Below, piece after piece: positions 1 to 15,000 of a stretch of 50,595 nucleotides of DNA. Source of the stretch: Physcocola sp002396385 (GTDB lineage: Bacteria; Bacteroidota; Bacteroidia; Bacteroidales; Paludibacteraceae). Below the pieces are notes generated by a model. It was not told the origin of the DNA. It searched no databases and saw only the letters and a program-made list of their open reading frames with translations. A program made the position numbers and the translations under genes. The stretch is from the NCBI GenBank assembly GCA_946535435.1, contig CAMNDM010000025.1, positions 1 to 50,595 of the forward strand, in the 5' to 3' direction. Positions within the stretch are counted from its first letter, which is position 1. Every line of letters begins with the position of its first letter.

Positions 1-3000
1 GAGCAGGTTGTGCTGTTGTCTGCAGCATCGGTCAATATCCACGTTACAGTGTTGTCGCCGTTGTTGAACTTGATGTTCTTGGTCAGGCTTGAACCGACTT
101 CTTCGGTTGCAGCGATACTAGTTGTACCCTCTACGCCCCACTTGATCTTCGTCACGGCGCAGTTGTCGCTACCAGTGAACGTCAACGAGATCGTAGTATC
201 GCAAGCGTTATACAATGACCTGCTTATTGCAGCGATTGGTGTGCAGACTGGCTTAGTCTTATCCTCAATGTTGATTGAAGTCGTACAGAAACCCACATTA
301 TCGTGGTTGTCAGTAACAGTCCAATATACGGTTGATGAACCTACTGGGAAGGTTGACTTGAAATTAGTACCCGTCAATTCTGTCTTTGAGCCTCCGTCGG
401 TCAACGAATATTCAACCTTGCTTACCGTGCAGTTTTCTGTAATAGCTGGTTTTTCCACGCTCACTTCGTATGAACAAGCGGTCGCATCGGTTGGTGCCAA
501 CGATATTGCTTCTGCCGAACAGATTGGAGTAACATTGTCATTCACGGTAAACTTCTGTGGACATTCGATAGCCGAAGCACTCGTCAACTGGAACTTCCAG
601 GTTGCCACATAGTAGTCTGACTCGGATGCGTCCTTCGCCTGTACCGCATAAGCAGAACTTGAGAGTTTATCTTCTAACAACTCTCCGTTCTTTGTGTCTT
701 CGCAGTACTCCATCGAGATTCCACTCTGAGCCTTCAAGAGGCTTATAACTTCGGCCTTGGTCAAGGCGCAACCTGTCACGACATCCAACTTCTTAGGTGC
801 AAGTGTCGGACAGTCTGGTTGGTTATCAAACACAACATTAACAATCTGGCTACAAGAGGTTGATGCATTACCGTGATTATCGTTTAAGGTTACAGTAACA
901 GTAGCAGACTGACCAGGAACCATAGATTCAGGTAATCCACTATAAGAAACTGTAATATCATCAAAATCGGTACAATTGTCACTCCATGCGTTCTGTCCCT
1001 TGATAGCATCCTTAATCTGCGCCTGTGTCAATGAACAAGGAGTTTTCAACTCAAGTTCTGCAGGAAGAGTACAAGCAGGAGGTATTGCATCTGTCACGAC
1101 AACGCTTGCGTTACAAGTTGCAATGTTATCTACAGCATCTTTCAATACATACTGGATGGCTTTAGCTTCTGCATGAGTGTTTGCATAAGAGAATGACATA
1201 GCAGCAGACTCTGAGGTCAATGCTACATTCAAGTTTTCCTTGGCAGTACAGTTGTCAGTACCATAATCCAAAGTTTTCAACTTGGTTAACACCTCAGCAC
1301 CAGTGAAGGTACACTTCTCTGCTGTTGATGCGAGAGTGACAACTGGTACGGTAGATGGACACTCTGGATTCGTCTTGTCGGACACGCTCACGGTAGTTGA
1401 GCATACGGCGCTCACATTGCCGCTGCCGTCGGTAACCCTCCACAAGATAACGTGGTCGCCGACTGACAGGGACTTGGTTATTGATGCGGTTGCCTCGGCA
1501 TAGGCAGACTCGTCAAGCTTGTACTCGTACTTGCTGATAGTGGCGCAGTTGTCTGACGCACTTGGCAATGCGATCTCTACGTCTGTGGCACATCCAGTGT
1601 CGGTTGGCTTCGTGGTGACGGTTCCCATTGCTACACCCGTGCAGGTTGGCTTTCCACCATCAGTAAGAGTAACGGTAGTTGAACATTCTGTAACAGTATT
1701 CAAGCCATCCGTCAAATACCACTTAACAACGCTTTCGCCCTTGTTGAACTTGGCAGTTGCATTGTCTGCGGCATCAGTAATGGTTCGTTTCGAAACTGTT
1801 GTTGCACCGTCTACACTCCACTCTATTCTTGTTACGCCGCAGTTATCGGTACCACCGAGACTGAGTGTTAGGGTTGAGTCACAAACGGTTGTAAGCGCCT
1901 TGCTGATGGCTGCAACAGCAGTACATCTTGGAGACTCTTCATCTGAGATGGTCAATTTCTGAGTTGCAGAACCAGTTGTTTCTAGCACATAAGCCCCATT
2001 GGCAGGACGAACAAACTCCGACTTAATTTCATATACGCCCTTTTGAAGTTCAGAGGCGTCTGTCAACACTGTCCAATCACCCGTACCAGCCGAACGATAG
2101 TAGCGAGTCACTTTCACTAAATTATCAGAATCACAATTCTTTATAACAGACCCGTTTGCCAATGCACTTGCAAGTTTTGTCAACAAGCCTGATGCGAAAC
2201 ATTCGCCATCGTCGGAATGGATTGCCATATCCGACTTCTCGTCTACAACAACCTTACGCTGGTCATAAACCTTCACATCGGTCTGACAAGTTCCAGTCAG
2301 ACTATTCACATCACTCACTGTCCAAGTAATTACTGATGCGCCATAGTTGACACCAGGTATAGATCTATATGAGCTTGCACTGGTTTGGTTGATAGATGAC
2401 AATTCGATTGTTCCGTTAGAGGTCTTACCTCCAGTCATACTCCAAACAATCTTATCTAAAATACAGTTATCCGATACTGACACATCCGCCTTAACGATTG
2501 TATCACAAGATTCTTTTACATACAATGCAACTTCTGGCGAGGTACATTTTGGATTAGCTCCATCAGTCAGACTAACCGTAGTTGAGCATGTCTGAGAGTT
2601 GCCAGCAGCGTCTGTCAAGATCCACGTTACTGTGTTATTGCCGTTGTTGAATTTCAAAGACTGCTTGGTTGAACTAACGTCAACACTTGCCTCTGCTATC
2701 TCTGTCGCACCGCTCACGCTGTACTTAATGTTAGTAATACCGCAGTTGTCGCTTCCAGAGAACGTCAACTCGATGGTTGTATCGCAAGCGGTCTTCAGAG
2801 CCTTTGCGATTGGAGTGATTGAAGAGCAGACTGGCTTAGTCTTATCCTCAACGTTGATTGAAGTCGTACAGGTACCCACATTATTGTGGTTGTCAGTGAC
2901 AGTCCAATATACGGTTGAAGAACCTACAGGGAAGGTTGACTTGAAATTCGCACCCGTCAAATCTGTTTTTGACCCTCCGTCGGTCAACGCATATTCAACC

Positions 3001-6000
3001 TTGCTTACTGTGCAGTTTTCCGTGATAGTTGGTTTTACTACGCTCACTTCGTATGAACAAGCGGTCGCATCGGTTGGTGCCAACGATATTGCTTCTGCCG
3101 AACAGATTGGAGTAACATTGTCATTCACGGTAAACTTCTGTGGACATTCGATAGCCGAAGCACTCGTCAACTGGAACTTCCAGGTTGCCACATAGTAGTC
3201 TGACTCGGATGCGTCCTTCGCCTGTACCGCATAAGCAGAACTTGAGAGTTTATCTTCTAACAACTCTCCGTTCTTTGTGTCTTCGCAGTACTCCATCGAG
3301 ATTCCACTCTGAGCCTTCAAGAGGCTTATAACTTCGGCCTTGGTCAAGGCGCAACCTGTCACGACATCCAACTTCTTAGGTGCAAGTGTCGGACAGTCTG
3401 GTTGGTTATCAAACACAACATTAACAATCTGGCTACAAGAGGTTGATGCATTACCGTGATTATCGTTTAAGGTTACAGTAACAGTAGCAGACTGACCAGG
3501 AACCATAGATTCAGGTAATCCACTATAAGAAACTGTAATATCATCAAAATCGGTACAATTGTCACTCCATGCGTTCTGTCCCTTGATAGCATCCTTAATC
3601 TGCGCCTGTGTCAATGAACAAGGAGTTTTCAACTCAAGTTCTGCAGGAAGAGTACAAGCAGGAGGTATTGCATCTGTCACGACAACGCTTGCGTTACAAG
3701 TTGCAATGTTATCTACAGCATCTTTCAATACATACTGGATGGCTTTAGCTTCTGCATGAGTGTTTGCATAAGAGAATGACATAGCAGCAGACTCTGAGGT
3801 CAATGCTACATTCAAGTTTTCCTTGGCAGTACAGTTGTCAGTACCATAATCCAAAGTTTTCAACTTGGTTAACACCTCAACTCCAGAGAAAGAGCACTTC
3901 TCTGCTGTTGAAGCGAGAGAGATAACAGGTGCGGTAGAAGGACACTCAGGATCTGTATTAACAATGTTTATGGTCTGAGCTGCTGTTGATGAGTTTCCAC
4001 ACTTGTCGGTAACCGTATACGTACGGGTTACTACGATTGGGTTAGTGCCGGTTGGATCTGAATCTGACGATGTGACTTCCAGCTCGTCTTCGGCGGTACA
4101 GCCATCTTCTATTGACGTGATTCCCATGCCCTTCAACGCTGCGACAGTGGAAACGGACGCTGGTTTAACTGATACCGAACAACCTTCTACAGAAAGGGTG
4201 GTCAGTGTTCCAGTAATAACTGGCTTGGTTTTGTCTACGGTCCATGTGTAGGTGATTGACACTGGTTCGGCGACATTGCCACATGCGTCGGTGCAGGTTG
4301 CTGTCCAGGTCTGACTGTGCTTGCAGCCGGTAACCTCGTCTGTGCCGGCGGTTACAATGATTTCTGCATTGTTATCACAAGCCTCGGTCAAGGTGAAGTC
4401 TGAAACTTTTGGAGCGTCGGACTTATCCCAGTTACAACCCTTGTCAGCGCTCACCAACTCTGTTGATATAACTGGCTTCGCCTTATCCTCTGTCCAAGTG
4501 TAGGTCACTACAACCTCGTCGGCCTTGTTATTACAACCGTCAGTATAGTTCGCCTTCCAGGTTTGGCTCTTGGCACAGCCAGTGCCCTGAACACCGGTGG
4601 TAGTAACTGTTATCTTGGCGCTGATATCGCCCTCGCAGTTATCCGTACCTGTGAACACTGGCGCTACGATGGTTGGGTTACAACCCTTGTTGCCACTTTC
4701 GGCGGTGGTACTGATGACTGGTTTCTCGGTATCGACGGTCCAAGTGTAGGTTACGACAACCTCATCTGCCTTGTTGCCACATCCATCTGTATAGTTCGCT
4801 GTCCAAGTCTGGCTCTTTTCACAGCCAGTACCCTGAACTCCAGTGGTAGTAACTGTTATCTTGGAGCTGATATCACCCTCGCAGTTGTCTGTTCCAGTGA
4901 ATACTGGTGCTACGATGGTTGGGTTACAGCCCTTATTGCCACTTTCAGCGGTAGTGCTGATGACAGGTTTCTCGGTGTCGACGGTCCAAGAATATTCAAT
5001 GGTTACAGTTTCCGCCTTATTGCCACAAGCATCTGTATAATTCGCGGTCCAACTCTGGCTCTTTTCACAGCCGGTGCCCTGAACTCCAGTGGTAGTAACT
5101 GTTATCTTGGAGCTGATATCACCCTCGCAGTTGTCTGTACCTGTGAATACTGGCGCTACAATCGTTGGGTTGCAGCCCTTATTGCCACTTTCAGCAGTGG
5201 TGCTGATCACTGGCTTTTCAGTGTCAACTGTCCATGTATAAGTAATAGCAACAGGTTCGGCTACATTACCGCACGCATCGGTGCTAGTTGCCGTCCAAGT
5301 CTGACTGTGTTTGCAACCGTTGATTTCTTCTGTGCCCGCGGTGAGGGTAATCTTAGCGGTGTTATCGCAAGACTCGGTCAATGTAAAGTCAGATACTTTT
5401 GGAGCATCGGACTTATCCCAGTTACAACCCTTGTCGGCATTTGACAACTCGGTTGTAATAACTGGTTTGATCTTATCCTCGGTCCAAGTGTAGGTTACGA
5501 CAACCTCGTCGGCCTTATTGTTACAGCCATCTGTATAGTTCGCGGTCCAGCTCTGGCTCTTTTCACAACCGGAGCCCTGAACACCAGTGGTGGTAACTGT
5601 TATCTTGGCACTGATATCACCCTCGCAGTTGTCTGTACCAGTGAATACTGGAGCTACGATGGTTGGATTGCAGCCCTTATTGCCACTTTCAGCGGTAGTG
5701 CTGATGACTGGCTTTTGGGTATCGACTGTCCAGGTGTAGGAAATCGCCTTTTCGTCTGCCTTGTTGTCACAAGCATCTGTATAGTTCGCAGTCCAGGTTT
5801 GGCTCTTTTCACAGCCGGTGCCCTGAACACCGGTGGTAGTAACTGTTATCTTCGCGCTGATATCACCCTCGCAGTTGTCTGTACCAGTGAATACTGGAGC
5901 TACGATCGTTGGGTTGCAGCCCTTATTGCCACTTTCAGCGGTAGTGCTGATGACTGGCTTCTCGGTGTCGACTGTCCAAGTATATTCAATGGTTACAGTT

Positions 6001-9000
6001 TCTGCTTTGTTGCCACAAGCGTCTGTATAGTTCGCGGTCCAGCTCTGAGTCTTTTCACAACCAGTACCCTGAACACCAGTGGTAGTAACTGCTATCTTGG
6101 CGCTGATATCACCCTCGCAGTTATCTGTACCAGTGAATACTGGTGCTACGATGGTTGGGTTGCAACCCTTATTGCCACTTTCAGCAGTGGTGCTGATCAC
6201 TGGCTTTTCAGTGTCAACTGTCCAGGTATATTCAATGGTTACAGTTTCTGCTTTGTTGCCACAAGCATCTGTATAGTTCGCGGTCCAAGTCTGACTCTTT
6301 TCACAACCAGTGCCCTGAACACCGGTGGTAGTAACTGTTATCTTGGAGCTGATATCACCCTCGCAGTTGTCTGTGCCAGTGAACACTGGAGCTACAATCG
6401 TTGGGTTGCAGCCCTTATTGCCACTTTCAGCGGTAGTGCTGATGACTGGTTTCTCGGTGTCGACGGTCCATGTATATTCAATGGTTACAGTTTCTGCTTT
6501 ATTGCCACAAGCGTCTGTATAGTTCGCTGTCCAAGTCTGACTCTTTTCACAGCCGGTGCCCTGAACACCAGTGGTAGTAACTGTTATCTTGGAGCTGATA
6601 TCACCCTCGCAGTTGTCTGTGCCAGTGAACACTGGCACTACGATAGTTGGATTGCAGCCCTTATTGCCGCTTTCAGCGGTTGTACTGATCACTGGTTTTT
6701 CAGTATCAACTGTCCATGTATAAGTAATCGCAACAGGTTCGGCTACGTTACCACACGCATCGGTGCAAGTTGCCGTCCAAGTCTGACTGTGTTTGCAACC
6801 GTTGATTTCTTCTGTTCCTGCGGTGAGGGTAATCTGAGCGGTGTTATCGCAAGACTCGGTCAATGTAAAGTCGGTGACTTTTGGTGCATCGGACTTATCC
6901 CAGTTACAACCCTTGTCGGCATTTGATAACTCGGTTGTGATAACTGGTTTGGTCTTATCCTCGGTCCAAGTGTAGGTTACGACAACCTCGTCGGCCTTAT
7001 TGTTACAGCCATCTGTATAGTTCGCTGTCCAACTCTGGCTCTTTTCACAGCCGGTGCCCTGAACGCCGGTGGTGGTAACAGCTATCTTGGCGCTGATATC
7101 ACCCTCGCAGTTGTCTGTACCAGTGAATACTGGAGCTACGATCGTTGGATTGCAGCCTTTGTTGCCACTTTCAGAGGTAGTGCTGATGACTGGTTTCTCG
7201 GTGTCGACGGTCCAAGTGTAGGTTACGACAACCTCATCGGCCTTATTGTTACATCCATCTGTATAGTTCGCAGTCCAAGTCTGACTCTTTTCACAACCAG
7301 TACCCTGAACTCCGGTGGTGGTAACTGTTATCTTGGCGCTGATATCACCCTCGCAGTTGTCTGTGCCTGTGAACTCTGGTGCTACGATGGTTGGATTGCA
7401 GCCCTTATTTCCACTTTCAGCAGTGGTGCTGATGACTGGCTTTTCAGTGTCGACTGTCCATGTATATTCAATGGTTACAGTTTCTGCTTTGTTACCACAA
7501 GCGTCTGTATAGTTCGCAGTCCAACTCTGAGTCTTTTCACAACCAGTACCCTGAACACCGGTGGTAGTAACTGCTATCTTGGCGCTGATATCACCCTCGC
7601 AGTTGTCTTTACCAGTGAATACTGGTGCTACGATGGTTGGATTGCAGCCCTTATTGCCACTTTCAGCAGTGGTGCTGATAACTGGTTTCTCGGTGTCGAC
7701 GGTCCATGTATAAGTAATCGCAACAGGTTCGGCTACATTACCGCACGCATCGGTGCAAGTTGCCGTCCAAGTCTGACTGTGTTTGCAACCGTTGATTTCT
7801 TCTGTACCTGCGGTGAGGGTAATCTGAGCGGTGTTATCGCAAGACTCGGTCAATGTGAAATCGGATACTTTTGGAGCATCGGACTTATCCCAGTTACAAC
7901 CCTTATCGGCATTTGACAACTCGGTTGTGATAACTGGTTTGGTATTATCCTCGGTCCAAGTGTAGGTTACGACAACCTCGTCGGCCTTATTGTTACATCC
8001 ATCTGTATAGTTTGCTGTCCAACTCTGGCTCTTTTCACAACCAGTACCCAGAACTCCGGTGGTAGTAACTGCTATCTTGGCACTGATATCACCCTCACAG
8101 TTGTCTGTACATGTAAACACAGGTGCTACAATCGTTGGATTACAGCCCTTATTGCCACTTTCAGCAGTGGTGTTAATGACAGGTTTCTCGGTGTCGACGG
8201 TCCAAGTGTAGGTTACGACAACCTCGTCGGCCTTATTGTTACATCCATCTGTATAGTTTGCTGTCCAACTCTGGCTCTTTTCACAACCAGTACCCAGAAC
8301 TCCGGTGGTAGTAACTGCTATCTTGGCACTGATATCACCCTCACAGTTGTCTGTACATGTAAACACAGGTGCTACAATCGTTGGATTACAGCCCTTATTG
8401 CCACTTTCAGCAGTGGTGTTAATGACAGGTTTCTCGGTGTCGACGGTCCAAGTGTAGGTTACGACAACCTCATCGGCCTTATTGTTACATCCATCTGTAT
8501 AGTTCGCAGTCCAAGTCTGACTCTTTTCACAACCAGTACCCTGAACTCCGGTGGTGGTAACTGTTATCTTGGCGCTGATATCACCCTCGCAGTTGTCTGT
8601 GCCTGTGAACTCTGGTGCTACGATGGTTGGATTGCAGCCCTTATTGCCACTTTCAGCAGTGGTGCTGATAACTGGTTTCTCGGTGTCGACGGTCCATGTA
8701 TAAGTAATCGCAACAGGTTCGGCTACATTACCGCACGCATCGGTGCAAGTTGCCGTCCAAGTCTGACTGTGTTTGCAACCGTTGATTTCTTCTGTACCTG
8801 CGGTGAGGGTAATCTGAGCGGTGTTATCGCAAGACTCGGTCAATGTGAAATCGGATACTTTTGGAGCATCGGACTTATCCCAGTTACAACCCTTGTCGGC
8901 ATTTGACAACTCGGTTGTAATAACTGGTTTGATCTTATCCTCGGTCCAAGTGTAGGTTACGACAACCTCGTCGGCCTTATTGTTACAGCCATCTGTATAG

Positions 9001-12000
9001 TTCGCGGTCCAGCTCTGAGTCTTTTCACAGCCGGTGCCCTGAACTCCAGTGGTAGTAACGGTTATCTTGGCGCTGATATCACCCTCGCAGTTGTCTGTAC
9101 CAGTGAACACTGGTGCTACGATGGTTGGGTTACAGCCCTTATTGCCACTTTCGGCAGTGGTGCTGATGACTGGCTTTTCGGTGTTGACTGTCCAAGTGTA
9201 GGTAATCGTCTTTTCGTCTGCTTTGTTGCCACAAGCGTCTGTATAGTTCGCGGTCCAACTCTGAGTCTTTTCACAGCCAGAGCCCTGAACTCCGGTGGTA
9301 GTAACTGTTATCTTGGAGCTGATATCACCCTCACAGTTGTCTGTGCCAGTGAATACTGGTGCTACGATGGTTGGATTGCAGCCCTTATTGCCACTTTCAG
9401 CAGTGGTGCTGATAACTGGTTTCTCGGTGTCGACGGTCCAAGTGTAGGTTACGACAACCTCATCGGCCTTATTGTTACAGCCATCGGTATAATTCGCTGT
9501 CCAACTCTGGCTCTTTTCACAACCAGTACCCTGAACTCCAGTGGTAGTAACGGTTATCTTGGCGCTGATATCGCCCTCGCAGTTGTCTGTACCAGTGAAT
9601 ACTGGAGCTACGATGGTTGGATTGCAGCCCTTATTGCCACTTTCAGCGGTAGTGCTGATGACTGGCTTTTGGGTATCGACTGTCCAGGTGTAGGAAATCG
9701 CCTTTTCGTCTGCCTTGTTGTCACAAGCATCTGTATAGTTCGCAGTCCAGGTTTGGCTCTTTTCACAGCCGGTGCCCTGAACACCGGTGGTAGTAACTGT
9801 TATCTTGGCACTGATATCACCCTCGCAGTTATCTGTACCAGTGAATACTGGTGCTACGATGGTTGGGTTACAGCCCTTGCTGCCACTTTCTGCAGTGGTG
9901 CTGATGACTGGTTTCTCAGTGTCAACTGTCCATGTATAAGTAATCGCAACAGGTTCGGCTACATTACCGCACGCATCGGTGCAAGTTGCCGTCCAAGTCT
10001 GACTGTGTTTGCAACCGTTGATTTCTTCTGTTCCTGCGGTGAGGGTAATCTGAGCGGTGTTATCGCAAGACTCGGTCAATGTAAAGTCGGTGACTTTTGG
10101 TGCATCGGACTTATCCCAGTTACAACCCTTGTCGGCATTTGATAACTCGGTTGTGATAACTGGTTTGGTATTATCCTCGGTCCAAGTGTATTCAATAGTG
10201 ACAGTTTCTGCCTTGTTGCCACAAGCATCTGTATAGTTCGCGGTCCAACTCTGAGTCTTTTCACAGCCGGTGCCCTGAACTCCAGTGGTGGTAACTGTTA
10301 TCTTGGCACTGATATCACCCTCGCAGTTGTCTGTGCCAGTGAATACTGGCGCTACGATGGTTGGGTTGCAGCCCTTATTGCCACTTTCTGCAGTGGTGCT
10401 GATGACTGGAATCTCTTTATCGCCACCACTTACGCTCATCGATTTGGATGTGCTATTTTTTGCAGCATCTTCAATTATATAATTACGGGTTACCGTCCAA
10501 GCGCAATCATCTCCAGTAGACACATCAGTATGAGTTACCTTTATTTTGCCACAGTCAGCATACAGACTTTTCACCTCGTTATCACTGAGCAACCCACTTA
10601 TGTCAGCGCTTGATTTACAACTATTCTGACCTGATATATCACTTGGCCATACGCCCACCAACTTAGGAGCATGGGTATCGATAAAATTCAGAGTTTGCTC
10701 ACATATTGCCGTTTTTCCATTTGCAGCTTTGAAACTTGTGTGAAGATAATAAGTACCTATACCAAACGAATAAGAGTTCAACTCATTTGCATTACTGTAA
10801 ACAACGGCACTTCTTCCTGCAGGCTGAACCTGATAACGAGTAACAACAGGCGTGTCATCGTTGGGACATTCTACAGAATATCTTGCAGCAGCTGGGATAT
10901 AAGCAGCATTTGACAATAAGTTTACAACATTACAATCTGAATAATCAGAAACTGGGATATCCAAAGGAGTTGCAACAGAAGAACACTCAATAGGCCGTTT
11001 GTCTGTTATGGAAACAACAGACGAACAAGTGCTACTTAATCCAGACTTATCGTAAACTGTCCAATTGATAGTTGTTACCCCAGGCTTGAAATCCACATTG
11101 TTCAAATCGCCGATAGTCGCAGAAGTTTCCCCCGCAAGTGCATGGCTTCCACTTGGAATAGTTGTTGCGCCCTCCACCTGCCACAGGACCCTGTCAAGAG
11201 CACAGTTATCGCTCACTTTCAACAAATTACTAAACCGGGCAGAACATGCATCGGTCAGACTTACGACTTCAGGAGTAACGGCATTACACTTTGGAGCTGT
11301 CGCATCAATTATGTTAATGCGCTGTTCACACACCGCCTGACTAGCGACATAACCAGTAGACCCGGCACGCGAGAATGTTGTTCTGACATCGTACTCTCCA
11401 ATACCCAGATTTAAAGCCCTCAGAGCATCGGCAGAGGCCACTGGAGTATAAGACGAAGAAGAATGTAATTTATACTCGTAGCTTACAGAAGAATATCGTT
11501 TTGACTCAGGAAATTTGTTGGTCGTCGGACATTCGACATCGTAATTTGAACTAGAGAGTTCAATGTCTGAAAGCGACGCCATACAATTAGTACCAGCATT
11601 CAAAGTCTGCACAGCCGGCGAGGTGCACTTCAAGGTACGGGTATCCCGAACTTGAACTTTAATCGTACACTGAGCTATATTGTTGTTTGCTGCCTTTAAC
11701 CTGTATACCACCAAATCAAACGGAGTGTCGTAAGGAAAGAAAGGTGCATTGTCTACTACATTTACATATTCGTAGGTCAGTTCTTTTCCACACGGATGCG
11801 AACCTTTAATATGTTCAGCTTTATCGAATTCTGCTTTCACCTCAGCGCCAGTCGCATAACAGTTTTCCCCTGTTTCAATAAGAATTGTCTCTTGCGATGC
11901 AGGGCACACAGGTTCTGTATTATCGGTAACGACTACAGTTGCCTGACAATAACCATCATTCTGCAAGCCGGCTTTGTCTGTCAATTTATAATAGAAGGTG

Positions 12001-15000
12001 TAAATCTCGGCAGTACCATCTGATTTCGGAACAAAAGAAGTAACACCTGTTTTTGTCCAATCAATCTCGGCTTTATCCAGTGCACAATTATCCGAACCTA
12101 ACGCAGACAAGTCCTTTGCATTGAACAAGTCCGCGACATCTTGCTGTGAATATGAGCATACATCGTTAGTGGTAGCCAACGAACCAACAGAGACAGGCGA
12201 ACCAGGACAATTAGGCTTTGTTTGGTCGGTCACGGAAATAGTAGTAGGACAAGTAGCCGTTTTTGCTCCACTACCAGTTCCATTGGTCAATGTCCAGGTA
12301 ATAACGTCCCCATCTTCAAAATAGACATTGGAAACAGAACCGGTTCCACTACGTTCGCCAACTGTCCAAGATACTGAACAAGCCGCAAATTCAGGAGTAG
12401 GAAGTCCAGTAGCCCCACAATTAGACTCAGAAGACGACGGGAGTATCTTAGTAACCTCATAAACAGGAGCACCACTTTCACATTTTGGAGCAGGTACAAC
12501 AAACCTCAACACTGTATCCTTACAACAACCTGCATTTTCAACAATTAGTGCAACCCACTGGCCACAAGGGTCTATTGTCTGCTCCAATGTTTTTGCAGTT
12601 CCAGCAACGACCGTATAACTTTCCAAATCAGGCTCGTTTTCTTGAGTATATGACGAAGGGAAAACGCGCCATTCCCACGAAGTTGCCTGATCACCAGTTA
12701 CCGAAAAAGTAGATGCGTCCGTCAGCGTTACCTGCGAGCCGGAACCATCCGTTTGTGAAAAATCGGGCGTTATCGAATAAGTGGTAACCTCTACACTGCT
12801 TTGCCATTCAAGTTCTCCATCTTTCACAAAAACAGTCATTGCACCAACTGCTGCAGGGTAGTTCGGATTCTTGAAGGCGAAGACATTGGAAATACCCGAG
12901 CTGATTTTTTCACCGTTTATCTCGCAGGCATACGAAGAAAAACCTTCGGTAACCGTCACGTCAACAATTCCACTAGTAGGGCAATAAGTAGCTACTGGAG
13001 CAAGCACTTTTATCCGGCTTTGGCAGTAGCCCTGTTTTCCAGTTTCATCGCTAACCGTCCAGTAGATAACGTCTCCGGAATCAAACTGTGCCGATGCCAG
13101 TTCAGTAACAGGCTTCGTAGCCGCATTTGATTCGGTTGACCAAGTTAACGAAGTAGACACACACGACGTAACGTCTGGTAAAGTAATCTCACTTCCTGAA
13201 ACCAAAGTACCCACAGGCTTTACAAAAGCCAAATTGGCATTTTCACACAAAGGGTCAGGAGCCGTCAGAATCACCTTCGACGAACATGCGGCAGTATTTC
13301 CCGATATATCTTTTAACGTGTAATGGAAGAGGGCGCCATTTTCAGCAATTGAAAATTGCTTTCCCAACTCGCTCGCCGCAACAGAAACTGGTTCCTCGTA
13401 ATGAAGCATACAGTTATCGCTACCATATGTACCTTCAAGCAACTTGTCAAAAACCTCTTTTCCTGTCACAAGACAATCATCGCCCGATTCCAAAATAACG
13501 TCAGTTTTATCACATACGGGAGGTACGCCATCGGTAACCCTCACATGCGATTTACAAGAGAGGAAATTTCCGTTTTCATCAACCACATTCCATAATATGC
13601 CATTCTCTCCCACAAGCAGTTCTACGGCTACAGGTTCACTTAATACCTGTACATAGTCATCGTTATCGGCAATTTTGTACGCATATTGTGGATTAATATA
13701 ACCAGAAGGAACCGATGGCAAAGGCAATTCTACCATCTTCCGGCAATTCAAGTCCGACGCTGTTGTAACAACATCGAGCGTATAACCAACACAAGTATCA
13801 GGTTTGACAAACTGCATCACCGTATCACGACAACAGCCCATATTTTCTAAAATAAGGGCCACCCACTGACCTGACGGATCTATAGTTTGTGTTAACGTAT
13901 TTTCTGTACCAGCAACCACTTTACTTGCAGAAACGTCTGGACGGTTATTCTCGCCAAACTTAGGAGGATAGACCCTCCATTCTCGTGCTGTGGCTCCATC
14001 ACCAGCAACACTGAAGGTAGAAATATCAGTCAGCAAGGCCAGGTTTTCCGCTTTCTGGGTTACCGAAAAGGCCCCATTAATTTGGTAGTTCGAAAGACTG
14101 ACTGACAACTCGGCTTTTAGTCCGCCCTTCACGCCAAAAACCTTTAATTGAGTGAGTTTAGACGGATATATTGAGCTCATGAATGCAAAAACCGGAGATG
14201 TACCAGCATACGTCTCCAGCCCTTCCGTTCCACCAGCCCCTTCTTGGAAAGTATAGCTATCAAAACCGGCTGGCGCCGACACATTAACCACACCACTGGT
14301 TGGGCAGTAGGTTGCGTCCGCTTTGCCCGCCATAATATAAGATTGACAGTGTCCCTGCTGTCCGCTTGCGTCTTCCACGGTCCAGTAAACGATGTCACCA
14401 GAAGTAAACTGAGACGAAGCCAAATCTGACACGGGTCTTGCAGTTCCATTCTCCACAGCACTCCACTTCAATACGGTTGACAAACACGAGGAAACGTTAG
14501 GTAACGCCACCCCAGCACCAGAAACAGTAGGACCAGCCTCACTGGCTATGGCTTGAATGCCACCCTCACAAACAGGTTCGGGCACAATAACCTTCACCGA
14601 AGAAGAGCAGGCACTCATATTTCCGGCCGCATCTTTTAACGTATAACGGAAGTACTCGCCAGCGGCAGCGTAGACGTAATCTTTAGCCAGATCGGAACTA
14701 TTAGGCTCCAACGGATCTTCAGAGTGGAGTACACAGTCGTCGGTACCATAGTCCACACCTTTTAACTGAGTGAGTATTTCAGAGCCAGACACTTTACAAT
14801 CATCGCCAGAAGGCAACTCTATTACAGGATTGCCACACACAGGAGGGACACCATCGGCCAAGGAAACTTTAGTAGTACAATAAAGAATATTACCCCTGTC
14901 GTCGGTCGCCTTCCACAAATACGAATACGTTCCAACCGAAAGATCAAGACTCAGATTAGCACCCGGAACCAGAGTATAGTCGGCAGCATCAACTGATTTA

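Noticed and set aside
4250..10410. Regular repeats as a possible CRISPR array
   Set aside because: Units are 246/252 bp, coding in one frame and contiguous, with no unique spacers.
1..12500. Many plus-strand open frames of 60-400 codons over the repeat region
   Set aside because: They are shadows of the repeat units on the other strand, recur with the 246-bp period and have no gene-like features.
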